A program made the position numbers and the translations under genes. 64,000 nt of DNA from Phylloscopus collybita (taxonomy: Eukaryota; Chordata; Aves; Passeriformes; Phylloscopidae): the NCBI GenBank assembly GCA_027886175.1, contig JAJNNQ010000075.1, positions 86,874,501 to 86,938,500 of the forward strand, given 5' to 3'. Shown here in pieces: positions 48,291-60,430 of the stretch (position 1 is its first letter; every line of letters begins with the position of its first letter). Below the pieces are notes generated by a model, which made no database searches, was not told where the DNA came from, and saw nothing but the letters and a program-made list of their open reading frames with translations.

Positions 48291-51200
48291 ACAAAGCTGA
48301 AAGCTGGCTTTTTAGCTTTGGGTTGAGTTACAAAAGTCTGTTCATGAGGGTCTGCCTCATGGGAAGTATGGTGTGGCCTGTTAAAAGAAGATGTTAATGC
48401 AACGTTTTTCCATGTTCTATTGTACCTTTAATATACTTCATCACACCATGATTAGGCATGTTATATTATGACTATCATACCTATTATGATTATGCAATAC
48501 AAATTTTCAGGAATGTAATCCTACCATGACTGAGGCCAACTGACACTCTCAGGTCAGGAAATTAAAACATTACATCTGTAGAAAGAGTATTAATTTCCTG
48601 TGCTTACAAGAAAATGCTCTTTCTAAGAAGTATCTTCCATTTTTCAACTCTTTCCATAAGGAAACCTTGTCAGCCCGCTTTAGGAATGCAGCAGGACTGT
48701 CGTGTCCAGATTGGAAGGTGAAGGTTTTTCTCCTTGCTCTTCTGTTGGCTGACACTGAGAATGAAAGAAAACAGAAGGCTGAAAAAAAATAGAATGGTTA
48801 AGTACTGTGGTTGTTACCCTTTTCCCCATGCTTCCCATTCCCCCTAACCTCTCTTCAAGCACAGGCAGAAATATGTTATTTATAAACAAAACTTAGGCAT
48901 GTGGGAAACTGGATTTGATCCAACAATGCACATGTACCTTGAAGACCGTGGCTAGCCAGGGGTAGTGGTATTGTAGTTGCATTGTGCAATTCTAGTAGTT
49001 GCTTGAAGAATACATGTGAGGAAATGTTTTGCTTGAAGAAAATCATGGACCCAGGCTTTGGCATTCTTCCTGACAGGATAAAACCATGAAAGAAGTAGTT
49101 TGTCTCTAGTAGAGCAGGGATATTTGGTCTATTGACAGTACCCTTTCCAGGTTCAGTTTCTGTACTGGGAATATTTGGGGGTAAATATTTGGGGGTAAAA
49201 TCTCCACACTGGTATGTGCAGATTTATTATATTTACTCCTAGCGTATCTCATTGTCTGTTATGTGTACAATATACATAGATAATAGAGTAGAAAGAAATG
49301 CAATTGTGTGTACACTGGAGTAGATAGTGCTGTCTGTGCTGGGAGGAAGGAAGGAGGGTTATTTGATCTGTGTTTTAAGAGAGAGTGATACTGTGAAGTT
49401 TTTTTTTAACTTTGTAAGCTTTCCCTTTGAGGGAGATATGTGTGCAATCTGCATGCCTGGCTAGCTCTTTGATGATAAATTTGGACTCAGTTTTTAGTCA
49501 ACTACAAGAAGGTGCCAAAAGCATTGGCATCTGTTTTAGAAAATTGGCAGACTTTCCCTGGCTGCAAATTTCTTTATCCCGCCTCATTACTTTGCGCCTA
49601 TCAGCTTTTACCTGCATGAAGAAAGACCAAAAGAAAAAGGCAAGAAAACCCTTTAAAACTTAAGTAGCTATTACCACAACAGAGCCTAAACCACTCAGGG
49701 TGAAGATTCTATAATTTCCACTCTTTACACATACTAGGTGCAATCAAACAACTTGAAGCAATAACACAGGGGGAAATATGTTTTACATAACTTGACTTCC
49801 AAATAGTGATTATCCCTTCAAGGCTATTTGTTTTCCCAAGAATCCTGCTGATTATAGGCTCTATGTTAAACCTGTTTCAGATGATAACCTAACTAAACCC
49901 TGGCATCCATTACACTAACTGAATTGTGGTTGCTATGAATGAGCAGGAATTATGGGTTTCTTCTGCATGCAGAAGTATTGTCTTGGACTAGTGTGATGGT
50001 ATGAGGCACTGATTCCAGGAGATCACAAAAGATGAGGTGACACCTCAGTAGCTGAAGAACAGTAGTAGAAACCTTGTTGACCTCAGTGCAGCCAAGCCAT
50101 TGCCTCTAGTATTTACGAGTGACTCTTCTAGTTGGCTGCATGTGACGTTTGATCCTAAAAAGGAAACAGATTTTGTTTTATGGTGAATAGGTTCATGGCT
50201 AAGTTGCTCTTCTCACGTTTTGCCTTTTTTATTAATGTATTTTTTGTTGCTTTTTTCCCCCAAGTTTCCTATGATTATTTTGAAAATAGGATGTAGAGTT
50301 ATGTTCTGATCAGAATTAGGTGACAAAATAAATGGGAGATACTGTTCTTAATCTATAATTCATTGTATAAGGATATCTAAGATCATCTAAGAAGACCTGA
50401 AGTTATGAGATCCTAGAAAGCTGTCAAGACTCTAGCCTCTGTCTTTTGTATTAATTTGTAGTCCCAAGGGAAATCACATTCGCATTTCATGCTCCTTGCT
50501 TCTGTCTGGAGCTGGCAGAGAGTGGATGTTTCTAGGAGACAAAATACCTCAGTTTTACTTGTAAACTGTTAGTTTTTCTTGTAGGGCTGTCAGTGCAGAG
50601 CAACTTAGGCATATAGTGCAAATACCAGCCCTTACTGATGGTCCTTGTCTGGCTCTTACTTAGTTCACAGCCCAAACCTCTCTTTACCTGGGTTTCTGAA
50701 GCCTGTCCTGCATTGAATTTATGATGTTTGAAGGAAGTTATTTTGGAAAGGAACTCATAGTGCATTTTAGTTCCTGGAAGCTGCAAATCCCTCCAGCAGC
50801 AATTTCTTAGGTATGAGGTTTTTTTGCTAGTCATTCTTCATTCCTTCCTCTTGCTATTTCTACAGTGGAAATTGATTCTACCCTATCTCCAGAATAAGTT
50901 GCATCTGTAAAATAGATGAATCCACAGATAGATAATGTTACATTTGTGGTAGAGAGTAAAGGACGTGAATTAACACAATACAAATAACAAATATAGTAAT
51001 TTTTACTATGCATATTTGAAGAAAGATGTTATTGGAAAATTGTTTCTGCAATTATTTGAAAATTTACAAGAGCAACAAGTATATGTAAAGAAAATAACTG
51101 ATATTTCTTAAGCATATTTTTAATATTAGTAAGGGCATCATTTATATTAACATGCCGTGTCTAAGTACTAAGATGTCTCTGTAGCTTTCACTTTCAATAT

Positions 51201-52460
51201 TGCCAATTTAGGTTCTTTTGTTAAATTAATTGTGTTTTGTAATGGGAAAGCTGAAAAAATTTAAAGAGTCATGTTAGATATTTTCTTCCTCAAGCTTTAA
51301 AACACTAAAAGTATTTCTTGCAGTCATTTAAGAATCACTACCACATTCACTCCCCGCTGCAAATGCTCTAAAGCATCCATCTTGTGGTAGTGCCCAAGAT
51401 ATAAGTCATTGGAGCAGCTCTGCAGTAAGGAAGAAAACATAAGGAGTCAAAGAATCATAATTCACACCTTCTGCAGTACAAATGGCCTGCCAGGTGATTT
51501 AAGAACAAGGAGCCCTATAGTTTAACTTGGTTGAAGTACTAAGGTAAAACCCAGACTTCTGCACAGTATGCTGGCATTTGCAATCAATGACTTTGTATTA
51601 GATATACTTACTATTATGTGGTAAGTTGTGTATACACCTTTATTGCATCAAAATATTGTTGGCCTTTCCAAAAGTATGGCTTGATCACAGATTAAATAAA
51701 TTAATCTCTCATATCTCTGCCTATTTCTAAAGCTGGTAGAGTATTAGTGTTGTTCATGGGTATATTAATGAATTTGTAAGTTAAACATTTAAACAGTTTT
51801 TCTTTAAATACACATGGGGGAGATACTAATGCCTAAATGTAATTGCTATTCACTTAGGTGACTCATCCAGCTCCATGAGAAAAAGAGCTGAGGGACTAGA
51901 ACAAGAAAAAATAGATGTTTGTAGACATACATATACATATATATATATAATGGTTAACAGCTTAATTCTTCTTTTTGAATTTCATTTCTTGATTGAAATT
52001 TCTTGATGCTTAGATAGTATAATAATTAATAATAGTCTGATACCAGGTAGTTATTGGCATTACATTTATAATAGTGATAAAATCATTAAGAGGCTGTTGT
52101 GCATGTATTCATTCACTTGTGAGTGGAGCATTGAGAAGGGTGCTCCTTAGATGAGCATAAGAATCCTTGACTTGCCTATTTTTATAAATATCCAGAAGAG
52201 TGGGGAGGAAAATTTTCTCATGCCTGAGTTCATGGGGTGCTGCCAGTATGTCAGTTTATTAATTTAGTTGTGGTTTGTTACTTGATTTTCTGCAAATAAA
52301 ATATCTTTCCATAACCCTTTTAAATATTATTGAAAATTCCTTTGTGGGTTGACTGATCTTAAGAATTGTTCAGAGAGATTTTATGCAGCCACAGATACAT
52401 GCACAACTCTGGACTGTAGAACAAACTCATAATAGGTGGTGGGGTCTTTTGGTGCTTGGT
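48291..52460. other. AT-rich non-coding stretch, no recognised gene
   Basis: No gene is recognised. A 14-bp unit ATATTTGGGGGTAA is doubled near 49169-49197. A perfect odd palindrome GAGGTGACACCTC lies near 50034. A short (TA)n run lies at about 51934-51948. Confidence 0.5.
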
Positions 52461-52562
52461 GGGTGATTTTGTTTGTTTGTTTGTTTGTTTGTTTTTTGGG
52501 GTTTTTTTGTGTGTGTGTTGGTTTTTTTGGGGGGGGGATGGGGGGAGGGAGGCAGGGGAGGA
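52461..52562 (+). repeat. G/T-rich low-complexity tract with (GTTT)n and G-quadruplex motif
   Basis: A (GTTT)n block (about 52467-52492) leads into T and GT runs and then a G-rich block at 52529-52558, with runs of nine, six, three, two and four G separated by one- or two-base spacers. The G runs satisfy the usual G3+N1-7 quadruplex rule. The plus strand is almost free of C for 100 bp, a strong strand asymmetry. Confidence 0.9.
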
Positions 52563-55059
52563 TTTATTTGTTTCTGGGAGTATTTCTGGGGTTTGTTTTT
52601 TCGTTTAGGGAAGCACACGTTAGTTGATTGAGCACTGCCTTTCCAGACAGCGTTGGCAGGAAGCACATAAGTGGAAACCTTTAACTCCTTTCCCAGATTT
52701 AAAAAAGTGGCATTTGATTCTTAGTGTACAATTCCCTCCTGCTTTTTTTTTTTTTTTTTTTTTCCTGGTCTCTTAAGATGGAATTACTAGGAAGAGAGTT
52801 TTGTGTCAGGAAGGTCAAAGTGTCGAGCTTTAAGGGATGTCAAGTGCAATTGGCTGGCGCCCAGTAGGAGGATCCCTTAATGGGGGGGAATAAAACAGTT
52901 TTTAGTCTGTTAAAAGGTAACAATTAAAATTTTGTGCTCCAAGGATACAGGCTTTGATTTAGCATATTTTGTGTCCTGCCTTTCAGAACATGCAAGCCTT
53001 AGATCTTTCGGTGATTAAACTATTTTTAGTAGATGAGAATTGCTCTGAATTTAATTACAATTTCTTTTGCATTGAACCTCACCTGAAGAGGGGTGCAGCA
53101 CACGATTTTTCTTCTGTCAGTTTTTTGGTGTGTTTGCTGGAACTGTGTAATTTTCTCCTTTGTTCATCCTAATTTCTAGGTATTCATATTAATTTCTACC
53201 TATCAGTAAGTATGACATAATCTCTGAAAGTGGGAAACATAGAAATGGTCCTTGTTCACTTCATTAGCCAGGCTGCCTAGCTGATGAAGCAGGAATTCCT
53301 CAGTCAGAGCTGAACTGAGCAATGAAAAAGTGAAATTGTTCATCTCTTGTAAGAAACAAAAGAAACAAATTTTCCTAAGAAAATGTTCTCCTTTGCTTTC
53401 TTCTCTCATAGGGACATTTTGATCTATTAGTTTCATCTTAAATATTCTGTGATCACATGGACACTGATATTTTCTTCTTGAAACTTGTCTGCTGTTGCCC
53501 CTGAAAGCACCCAAAGCAGACAAAAAAAAAAGAAAAAAAAAAGAAAAAAGAAAAAAAGTGAAGCTAGTAAGCTTTTAAAGGAACATGGCCAATATAAAAT
53601 GTAATACCTTTAGACAAGGACTGATTTGTATTTTTATGTAACTAAGTTGGCCTATTGAAGCTGTGGTACCACCACCCTAAGGAAAGATGAACAGCTCAGC
53701 AGTGGATGTGACTTCTGGTGCTCAGCTCTAGGCTTTATTGCACAATCACCCATTTATGCCTAAAGCTCTGGGGGGGAGATGTCATTGCTGTCTTTATATG
53801 TCAGAAAATAAAAGCCAGGAAGGAAGAACGAGCAACACTGGCACAAGAATAAATGGATATAAATGGATATAAATTCAGCCATAAATTCATTAGAATGGAA
53901 ATTAGAAAGATGTCGCTGTTCTATTTGATAACTTAGGTTCTGGACCATCTCTCTGATAGGAAGAGTGGGAGTGAAAAAAAACAACAACCAAAAAACAAAC
54001 AAACAAACAAAAACCAACATAAAAACACCACACCAACAACCCCCAAATCTTCTAACTCCTTTAGAACTTAGAATTTTTAAAAAAAAAAAAAGATAGTAGT
54101 AATGTAATGCCCATGCTTGGGCTTCAGTTGTCTGACTTAGCAACTGGGATAGCTTTGCTGGCCTGGAAAATGTCATCCAATCCAGTGCTCCTACAGGTCC
54201 TTCCAGTGAAATCACTGACAATGCTGACATTCACTGGGTCTCCACCACTTACTGCCAGTGAGAGGTGAGCACTGTACAGCATCTAGAAGCTGGCTTGTTG
54301 AAAATCATTATGCAGATTGAATGATAAAAACAAATGAAAGATTTTTTTTTTTTTATTTTGAGGTTTATAAATCACACGGTGGTATTTTTACTTTTCTCTC
54401 CAAAACTCAGAAGAGCCCAGGGTGAGCAGAGGTGGGGAACACAAGCCCCGAGGCTGTGACCAACACATATGTGTGACTGTTAATACAATACTAAGATATC
54501 AGTCATGAAATGGTGATTATCTTCTTAACATCTATTCATTTAAAGGAATACAAAATGCTGTAATTTGAGTGGCAGCTCTTTTCCACAAAGCATTATACTC
54601 TCTCTTAAGCTTTGATTAGATACCTCATGAGCCATTAGATCCCACTACATTACGTTTAATTTCTCTTCCACAAAGCAATAATGCCATATATTAAAGTTAA
54701 ACCTTAAAAACGTTAAAGAGAAGATACTTTAACCTGCATTCAGAGTGTATTTAGCTATCCATAAAGCTTTTCCTTCCCCTAAAGATAAATATCCAGACGC
54801 TTAAATAGGCACAATACTTATGCTAAAACAAATAGATTCCTATAAAGGACTACCTTGGTGGGGGTTTTTTGTTCAGTTGGAATTTTTTTTTTTTAATGAA
54901 TGACAGGCTTGATACAGTTATACTGTAAAGAAAGTCTGTTGCTATAGGAAAACCTGTCATCTGACAATTCCCAGGAACCTCTCCGCTGCTCTAAAGTCTT
55001 TTTCTCTTTGGACAACTGCCAAAATCCATTTTAATCCAAAATACTTTAAAGACTTATGG
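52563..55059. other. AT-rich non-coding stretch with A- and C/A-rich runs
   Basis: No gene is recognised. A T run lies at about 52744-52763 and an A-rich run with scattered G at 53520-53557. An A/C-only stretch including (CAAA)n lies at about 53980-54050, and a T run near 54343. The 156-codon minus-strand frame at 53760-54230 runs through this low-complexity DNA and is not credible. The segment at 54480-54790 is repeat-free and complex, but I cannot test it for conservation. Confidence 0.45.
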
Positions 55060-55122
55060 GTTTTATCCAAAGTCCATTGAAGTCAGTGGAGATTTTCAGT
55101 GCTTTCAATGGGTTGAACAGGC
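55060..55122. mobile_element. Palindromic MITE fossil
   Basis: TCCAAAGTCCATTGAAGTCA and CTTTCAATGGGTTGAACA form the two sides of a palindromic core. CATTGAA on one side matches TTCAATG on the other. This is the core arrangement of the palindromic family seen at 13-14 kb. The outer arms are decayed. Confidence 0.5.
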
Positions 55123-58100
55123 TGTTGGAACAAGCTGAAGGCTGACATCTCATTTGCTTTGGGGATACTGTTATCTTATTTATGTAGGTTAAGAGTAATT
55201 ATAGGTAACATAGTGGGACAAACCCTGCAATCCTTAGATAATTCCTATTTAAGCTCACCTAATATTTAAATCATGGATACAGATGAAAATATTCTACTTT
55301 GTTCTTTAATTAGCAACAATAACCAAAGGCAGATATCTTTAATTTCTCATTAACTATCAGTATATTAGGCCAGGTAAGAAGCAGATATGGAAGAAAAAAA
55401 CATGTTTTGGTTTTAAATGTTTGTCCCCAAGAAGAAGTGTTCAGAGGATTATGGCATTCATTTTCTTGCTTAATAAGGTTTTATGCCACACCCTTAAGCA
55501 TATTTCTGAAGTATCTTTAGGAGCAGTTTATAGCAACAATAGCCTAATTTTTCTTTCCTCCCTGAGGCAGTTGGTGCTCTTGGTTCTTGTGTTTGTTTTC
55601 TTGCTTACCTACTTCTCTCTTTTGCCTGTGACTTGGCACACTGAAACTGGTACCAAGTGTGCTGTAGCTCTCACTGCACTTTTGACAGCAGGGAAGGTAA
55701 GAAGAGAATGACCAAGTGTCCTGGGCCAGGTTGGATAGGAACGGCTGTCTTTTATTTCCACTTCTGAAGTAGTGCACTTTATCAAATTCCCAAATCACTC
55801 CAGTATTTCACCCCTTTCATTTCCTCCCTCTGAAAGGAAAATTCACTATATTTAAAAAAGTCTATAACGAAACTATCACTTTAACCTTCCCTTCAGTGAA
55901 GCTTGAGTTTTGATCATTTACCTTTTTGAAGAGAAGTTCTACTAAAAAAAGAAATTGTACTGGAAAATTTCTGGTGATGGTCTAGCTGAAATCCTAGTGT
56001 CTTAAATGTTTTTAGCTGCTCTACTGATGACAATGTTCACCTTAGCAGTTTTGGGTTGATAACCTGTCCAAACTATTCTGTCAGTCTACTGTAGCTTGTC
56101 AGCAAGTGCCTTCAGGTTTATGTGATTTGTTTTATTAAAAACCATAAATATTTGAACCTGTTCTACTAGTAGCTCTGTACCTTTCCAAAACCTGTCAGAG
56201 ATTTGACAATTCCTTACTGATTCTATTCTTCCATTTAGACACAGTACCCTTTAATTGCACAGGAGTATCTGAAGTGAGAAGTGTTGCTCAATTTAATGCT
56301 GATTTTCTGGTTATGGCATACAAGAAAGAATCTTCAACAGTTTTTCATAATTTAAAATAAAATATTTTATTTGGTCTCTGTTGTAGATGTAACATCAATA
56401 CTACTGTTTTTGTCACTAAAATCTATACCAAAGATATAAATTGTGAAGGCAGCTTTCCACTGGGATTCCTAATTGTATTTTCTTCTGAAACAGATGCATC
56501 AATGTTGATACATGTATATACACAATTAAAAGAAGAAAAAAAAAAAAAAAAAAAAAAGGGATGCCATTTTTTTAAACTTTATTTCTTTTTATTTTCTGGC
56601 CATGGTTAAAATGAAATTTTCTGATACTTACCAGTCAAAGTTATTTACAGATTAGCCAGGATAAAAGGGGCAAAGAAAAGGATGATCATGACAACCAAGT
56701 ATTTTTCATAAGGCCCTTGCCGAAAGGGTGCAGGTTCTTGATGGGCAGAAGTATTCAGCCTTTTGTGAATGACTTTTGCACCGTGTCTACTGGTGGCTTT
56801 GTGATTGTTTGGTTTGTTTAGGCAAATGTTAGCTTTCTTATGGTTGCCACAGTTGCAGTAACGTCAATAGAAGAGAATTACTTTAATGAAGACAGAGTCA
56901 ATAGGAGCTGGAGAAATATTGCTTTGATAGATGATGCATTGATAATGCATGACAGATCCATCATCTCTGCTGCATCATGGCTACTCATCACCTTGTGCAG
57001 CAGCACCAGGGACGATTTGCAATTTGGTGATTTTAGTCATAGTTTGATGCCATCAGTAGGACTCTGAAGAGATACTCTGACCAAAAAATGGTATCTATCT
57101 TCCTCAAAGGGAGATAGTCCCCAAGTATTAGCCACTCTTAATACTGGTTTTGTGGACATCCCAGATCAAATATACAAATCAAATATACAGTCTTGATCAT
57201 AATTTTGATCTTGATTATGATTTCTCATAATCAGAACTACCAAGTTTCCTGAGAGAACGCCTCCATACAGTGTGGATCTATATAGTTCCATTGGCAACTA
57301 TATTCTGAAGGGACTTACTGGTTAAAAGTTTGAGATAACCAAGGTGTTTTAGAAGTTCTTTTTAACATTCATATGGATTGATCAAACACTTAACACTAAT
57401 GTGATGAAGGAAGACATCTGTATTATTTGTTAGTTTACTGTAAAATGGATTAACATTAAGCATGAGTTCAGCAGTATGTGGTGGTGTTGGCTGTATAGAA
57501 ATGTTTTACCAGCTATAGGAATGCTGGTCTCTGAATGTACCCAGTGCCTTGTATGTAGCTTTTGGCCAACCTTAGACCTCTTCCTGAGAAGGTTAAACCA
57601 AACAATAAAAGGTGATACTTGTGCTCAAGTTTGTTAGATCAATCTGGTGTGAGATTTAGATTTTGTTTTAAATTGTGCTCTGGGTTTTTATATAGAAGAG
57701 GTATTAGGAGCAAGTAGTGGCAAAATTTACCCGAGTAGGTCTGCCAATAGCAGCCAGTTGATGGCGCATTGAATTGGAGTGGCAAATGAAGGAAACAGGT
57801 TTTCCCTTTCTTCTGGCATATTGAAGGAATATTGTTTGGTGATGTTTGTTCAGCATATGTTCCTCAATAGGATAAATGTCTCCAGAGATCTCATTAGAAT
57901 ATTTTATTATAGTACATGTAGCAAAACTCTAGAAAATAAAAACCATTATGTTAGTTTATTTCTACAGTGTCCATCTAAGTGTTGCTGCTGCAGTTTTAGG
58001 AAATTATTCCATTGTCTAACAGTTATGAGGATGACTGAAACTTTTTGGGAACTGAAGAGAGAAAGCTACTATTATCTAGTCTAACCTTACTCAGAGGATT

Positions 58101-60034
58101 TTCTATGATACTGGGGAAAAGCTCTGTCTGTGTGCTGCTGGCAGATACCAGGATTAGGAGCATTTATCCATAACAGTCAACTCCATGGAATGCGTAGAGA
58201 AGGAAGACTAGATACTAGTCTCCATCAACTGGAGACACAAAAATGGAGGAAAAAAACCCAACAAAACCAAACCAAAAAACTGACACAAACCACACTTACT
58301 CTTGAAATATACTCTTTCCTCTGGCTAGTGCCATTTTATCTGGAGGAATGACAGAGAACTGTAAACCTAACTGCAAAGTATACAGAGATTACTTCACACA
58401 TCAATGAAGTATATCCTGTCTCTGGGGCAAAAGCTAGCAGTGGTTTAAGAGCATACAGTGATGCTATACAGGAAATTCTTTTGGATACAGTTCCAGCTCC
58501 TAGATGTAATTTCACACTATCAAGTTCAGTGATGGTGATGGAGCTAATGTTGCTGTTCTTATTTTAAATGTGCCAGAAGGCTCTTTGATAATCCAAAATA
58601 TTCTGGGTATCATGACTGTATCTTAAAATTGAAAGAATCTCTCTTCAGTGAGAGTAATTTCTGTAGAGTTCAAAAGGGCTAGGTGGATATAGATAAACCA
58701 TATTGGCCTATGGCATCCGTGCCAGCACTGTTGGAGATTGCTTTGCCTCTCTGTAGCTGGCCAGATAATTCAAATCAGACAGTGCTTAATTAATGATGTG
58801 TTCTTTGCAGTAAGACCATGTTACAGAGATGGCCAAGTACTGATTCACTTCAGATGTGAGAGAAATAAATCAGCACAAAGTAATATGTTGAGGTTGAGGT
58901 TTGGGTGGGTTTATAGGTGTTGAACTGGGGAAAGTTGTGGTGTTTAGTAGTTTAGAAAGAGGGGTTAGAGTTCTCCAGGACCAGTCTACACTCAGCGTAC
59001 AGTGATATGGGTAGAAAAGACAAAAAGCTGCAAGAAAATAAAAAATCCTGTCAGGACTTGTAATAAAAAATGAATCCCACAAGAATTTTGGAGTGTTCAC
59101 TTAATACATTCCATGTGTTCTAACTATGGCAGACTTTTTTGAGTCATGAGGTAACATTCCCAAGTAATTCCCCAAATTAGACTAACTGGCAGGGATAATT
59201 TTTTTCAGTCAACATAACTGTACTTATAAAGTTTGACAAACCAGCTGTAGTTTACTCCAGGCTGTTGTATCTGGTTTCTTATTGTATGTTTCACCAGTTT
59301 ACTTGATAGCTCTGTTGCACAGAACTAGCCAAATCTAATTTACATACTGGAGGCTCTGTGGTCAACTGGAATTACGTCTTCCCCTTCTAATTCTGTGAAC
59401 CTGGATTCACATGTGATGGGAGTTCAATAGAATAATGTGTTTTGTGGTCTCATTTACCAGCATGTCACCAGAAGAAATTTGTCCATATTAGACAAACTAC
59501 TCAGATTTGATGGAGTCCAGGGCAATTTGCATCCTCTGATCCAGAGAAGTCAAGTAGTGGAAGAAAATGGCAGGAGTTCAGAGTGGATTAGCACTGATCT
59601 GGATATCTGATGGTCACAACTGGTACTTGTACAATAAGCACTGCAAGTTTTGCTGATGTGACAGTACTGTGAGGTGAATACTTTTCATAAGAAAGGACAG
59701 TTGTTGAAATTCTTTAATGTGCACACGATGGATTCTTTTTTCATCTTCTAGATTTAGTGAATGTCCATTTCTCTACCTGCTGTGATTGCATTTTCTAAGA
59801 CACAGAGCAATATACTCTTCAAGACCAATGTAGAATCCTTCTGGTTCTGCATCAGGACATCATTACTGTACACCAGACAGTAGAAATAATTTGTTCTATG
59901 GGGGGTCTGTCATTTGGTCTCTTTGACTGATTTTCTTCAATTTTCTCAATGACAGTAGACATTGTGTACCAGTGACAGTAGAGCCTGTAACCATACACTC
60001 CTACTATCACCCTTCCTCTGAGAGTGTGTAAACA
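55123..60034. other. AT-rich non-coding stretch, no recognised gene
   Basis: No gene is recognised. A 22-nt A run lies at 56536-56557 and an A/C-rich run at about 58246-58300. The 96-codon and 101-codon frames at 55421 and 57779 have no recognisable content. Confidence 0.5.
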
Positions 60035-60430
60035 TGGAATAGAAGAATTATAGAAAAATTTAGATTGGAGGGAATTTATGGAAGTCTTTCCTGCTCAAGG
60101 TTGCTCAGCTTACCCTGTTCAATTTTGGATAAGGATGTTCAGGCACTTAGACAAGGATCTAGAAATCCTCAAGATGTAAACTTCTCTCTGGGCCTCTCTG
60201 GGCAACGATTTCGGTGCTTAAACATGCTTATTGTGAGGAATTTTTTTATATATGTACAATTGAAATTTCCCTTGTTGCTATTTGTAACTGTTGCTTTTTG
60301 TCTTTCATTGAAGGACTTTGCTTCTGTCCACCAGCACGCTTCTGGAAAGTCATCATTGGTCTCTTTTTCATCTCCTCACTCCTCCCTTCCTCTGGAGTGC
60401 TTAGCAAGTCTTATAGGTTCGGCCTCAGGC
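60035..60430 (-). mobile_element. Old CR1 LINE 3' remnant
   Basis: Read on the minus strand this matches a diverged CR1 tail. At the low-coordinate end AATTATAGAAAAATTTAGAT followed by TGGAGGG corresponds to the CR1 3' terminus. CCTGCTCAAGGTTGCTCAG, CTCTGGGCAACGATTTCGG, AATTTCCCTTGTTGC and TTGTCTTTCATTG follow in the order expected for the 3' UTR and ORF2 end. Divergence is clearly higher than in the copy at 31.6 kb, so it is older. The plus-strand frames of 126 and 162 codons at 60065 and 60214 are antisense to it and not genes. Confidence 0.65.

Noticed and set aside
48083..48397. Frames encoding Ser/Phe/Leu repeats
   Set aside because: They are translations of the CTTT microsatellite in different frames.
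52855..52863. TGGCGCCCA, identical to the start of a lysine-tRNA retroviral primer binding site
   Set aside because: Only nine bases match, and there is no LTR directly upstream and no viral coding sequence downstream.
53760..54230. 156-codon minus-strand frame
   Set aside because: It runs through A- and C/A-rich low-complexity DNA, and the hydrophobic product reflects that composition.
58480..58560. Possible further palindromic MITE copy
   Set aside because: Only a few short words resemble the family and neither arm can be followed.
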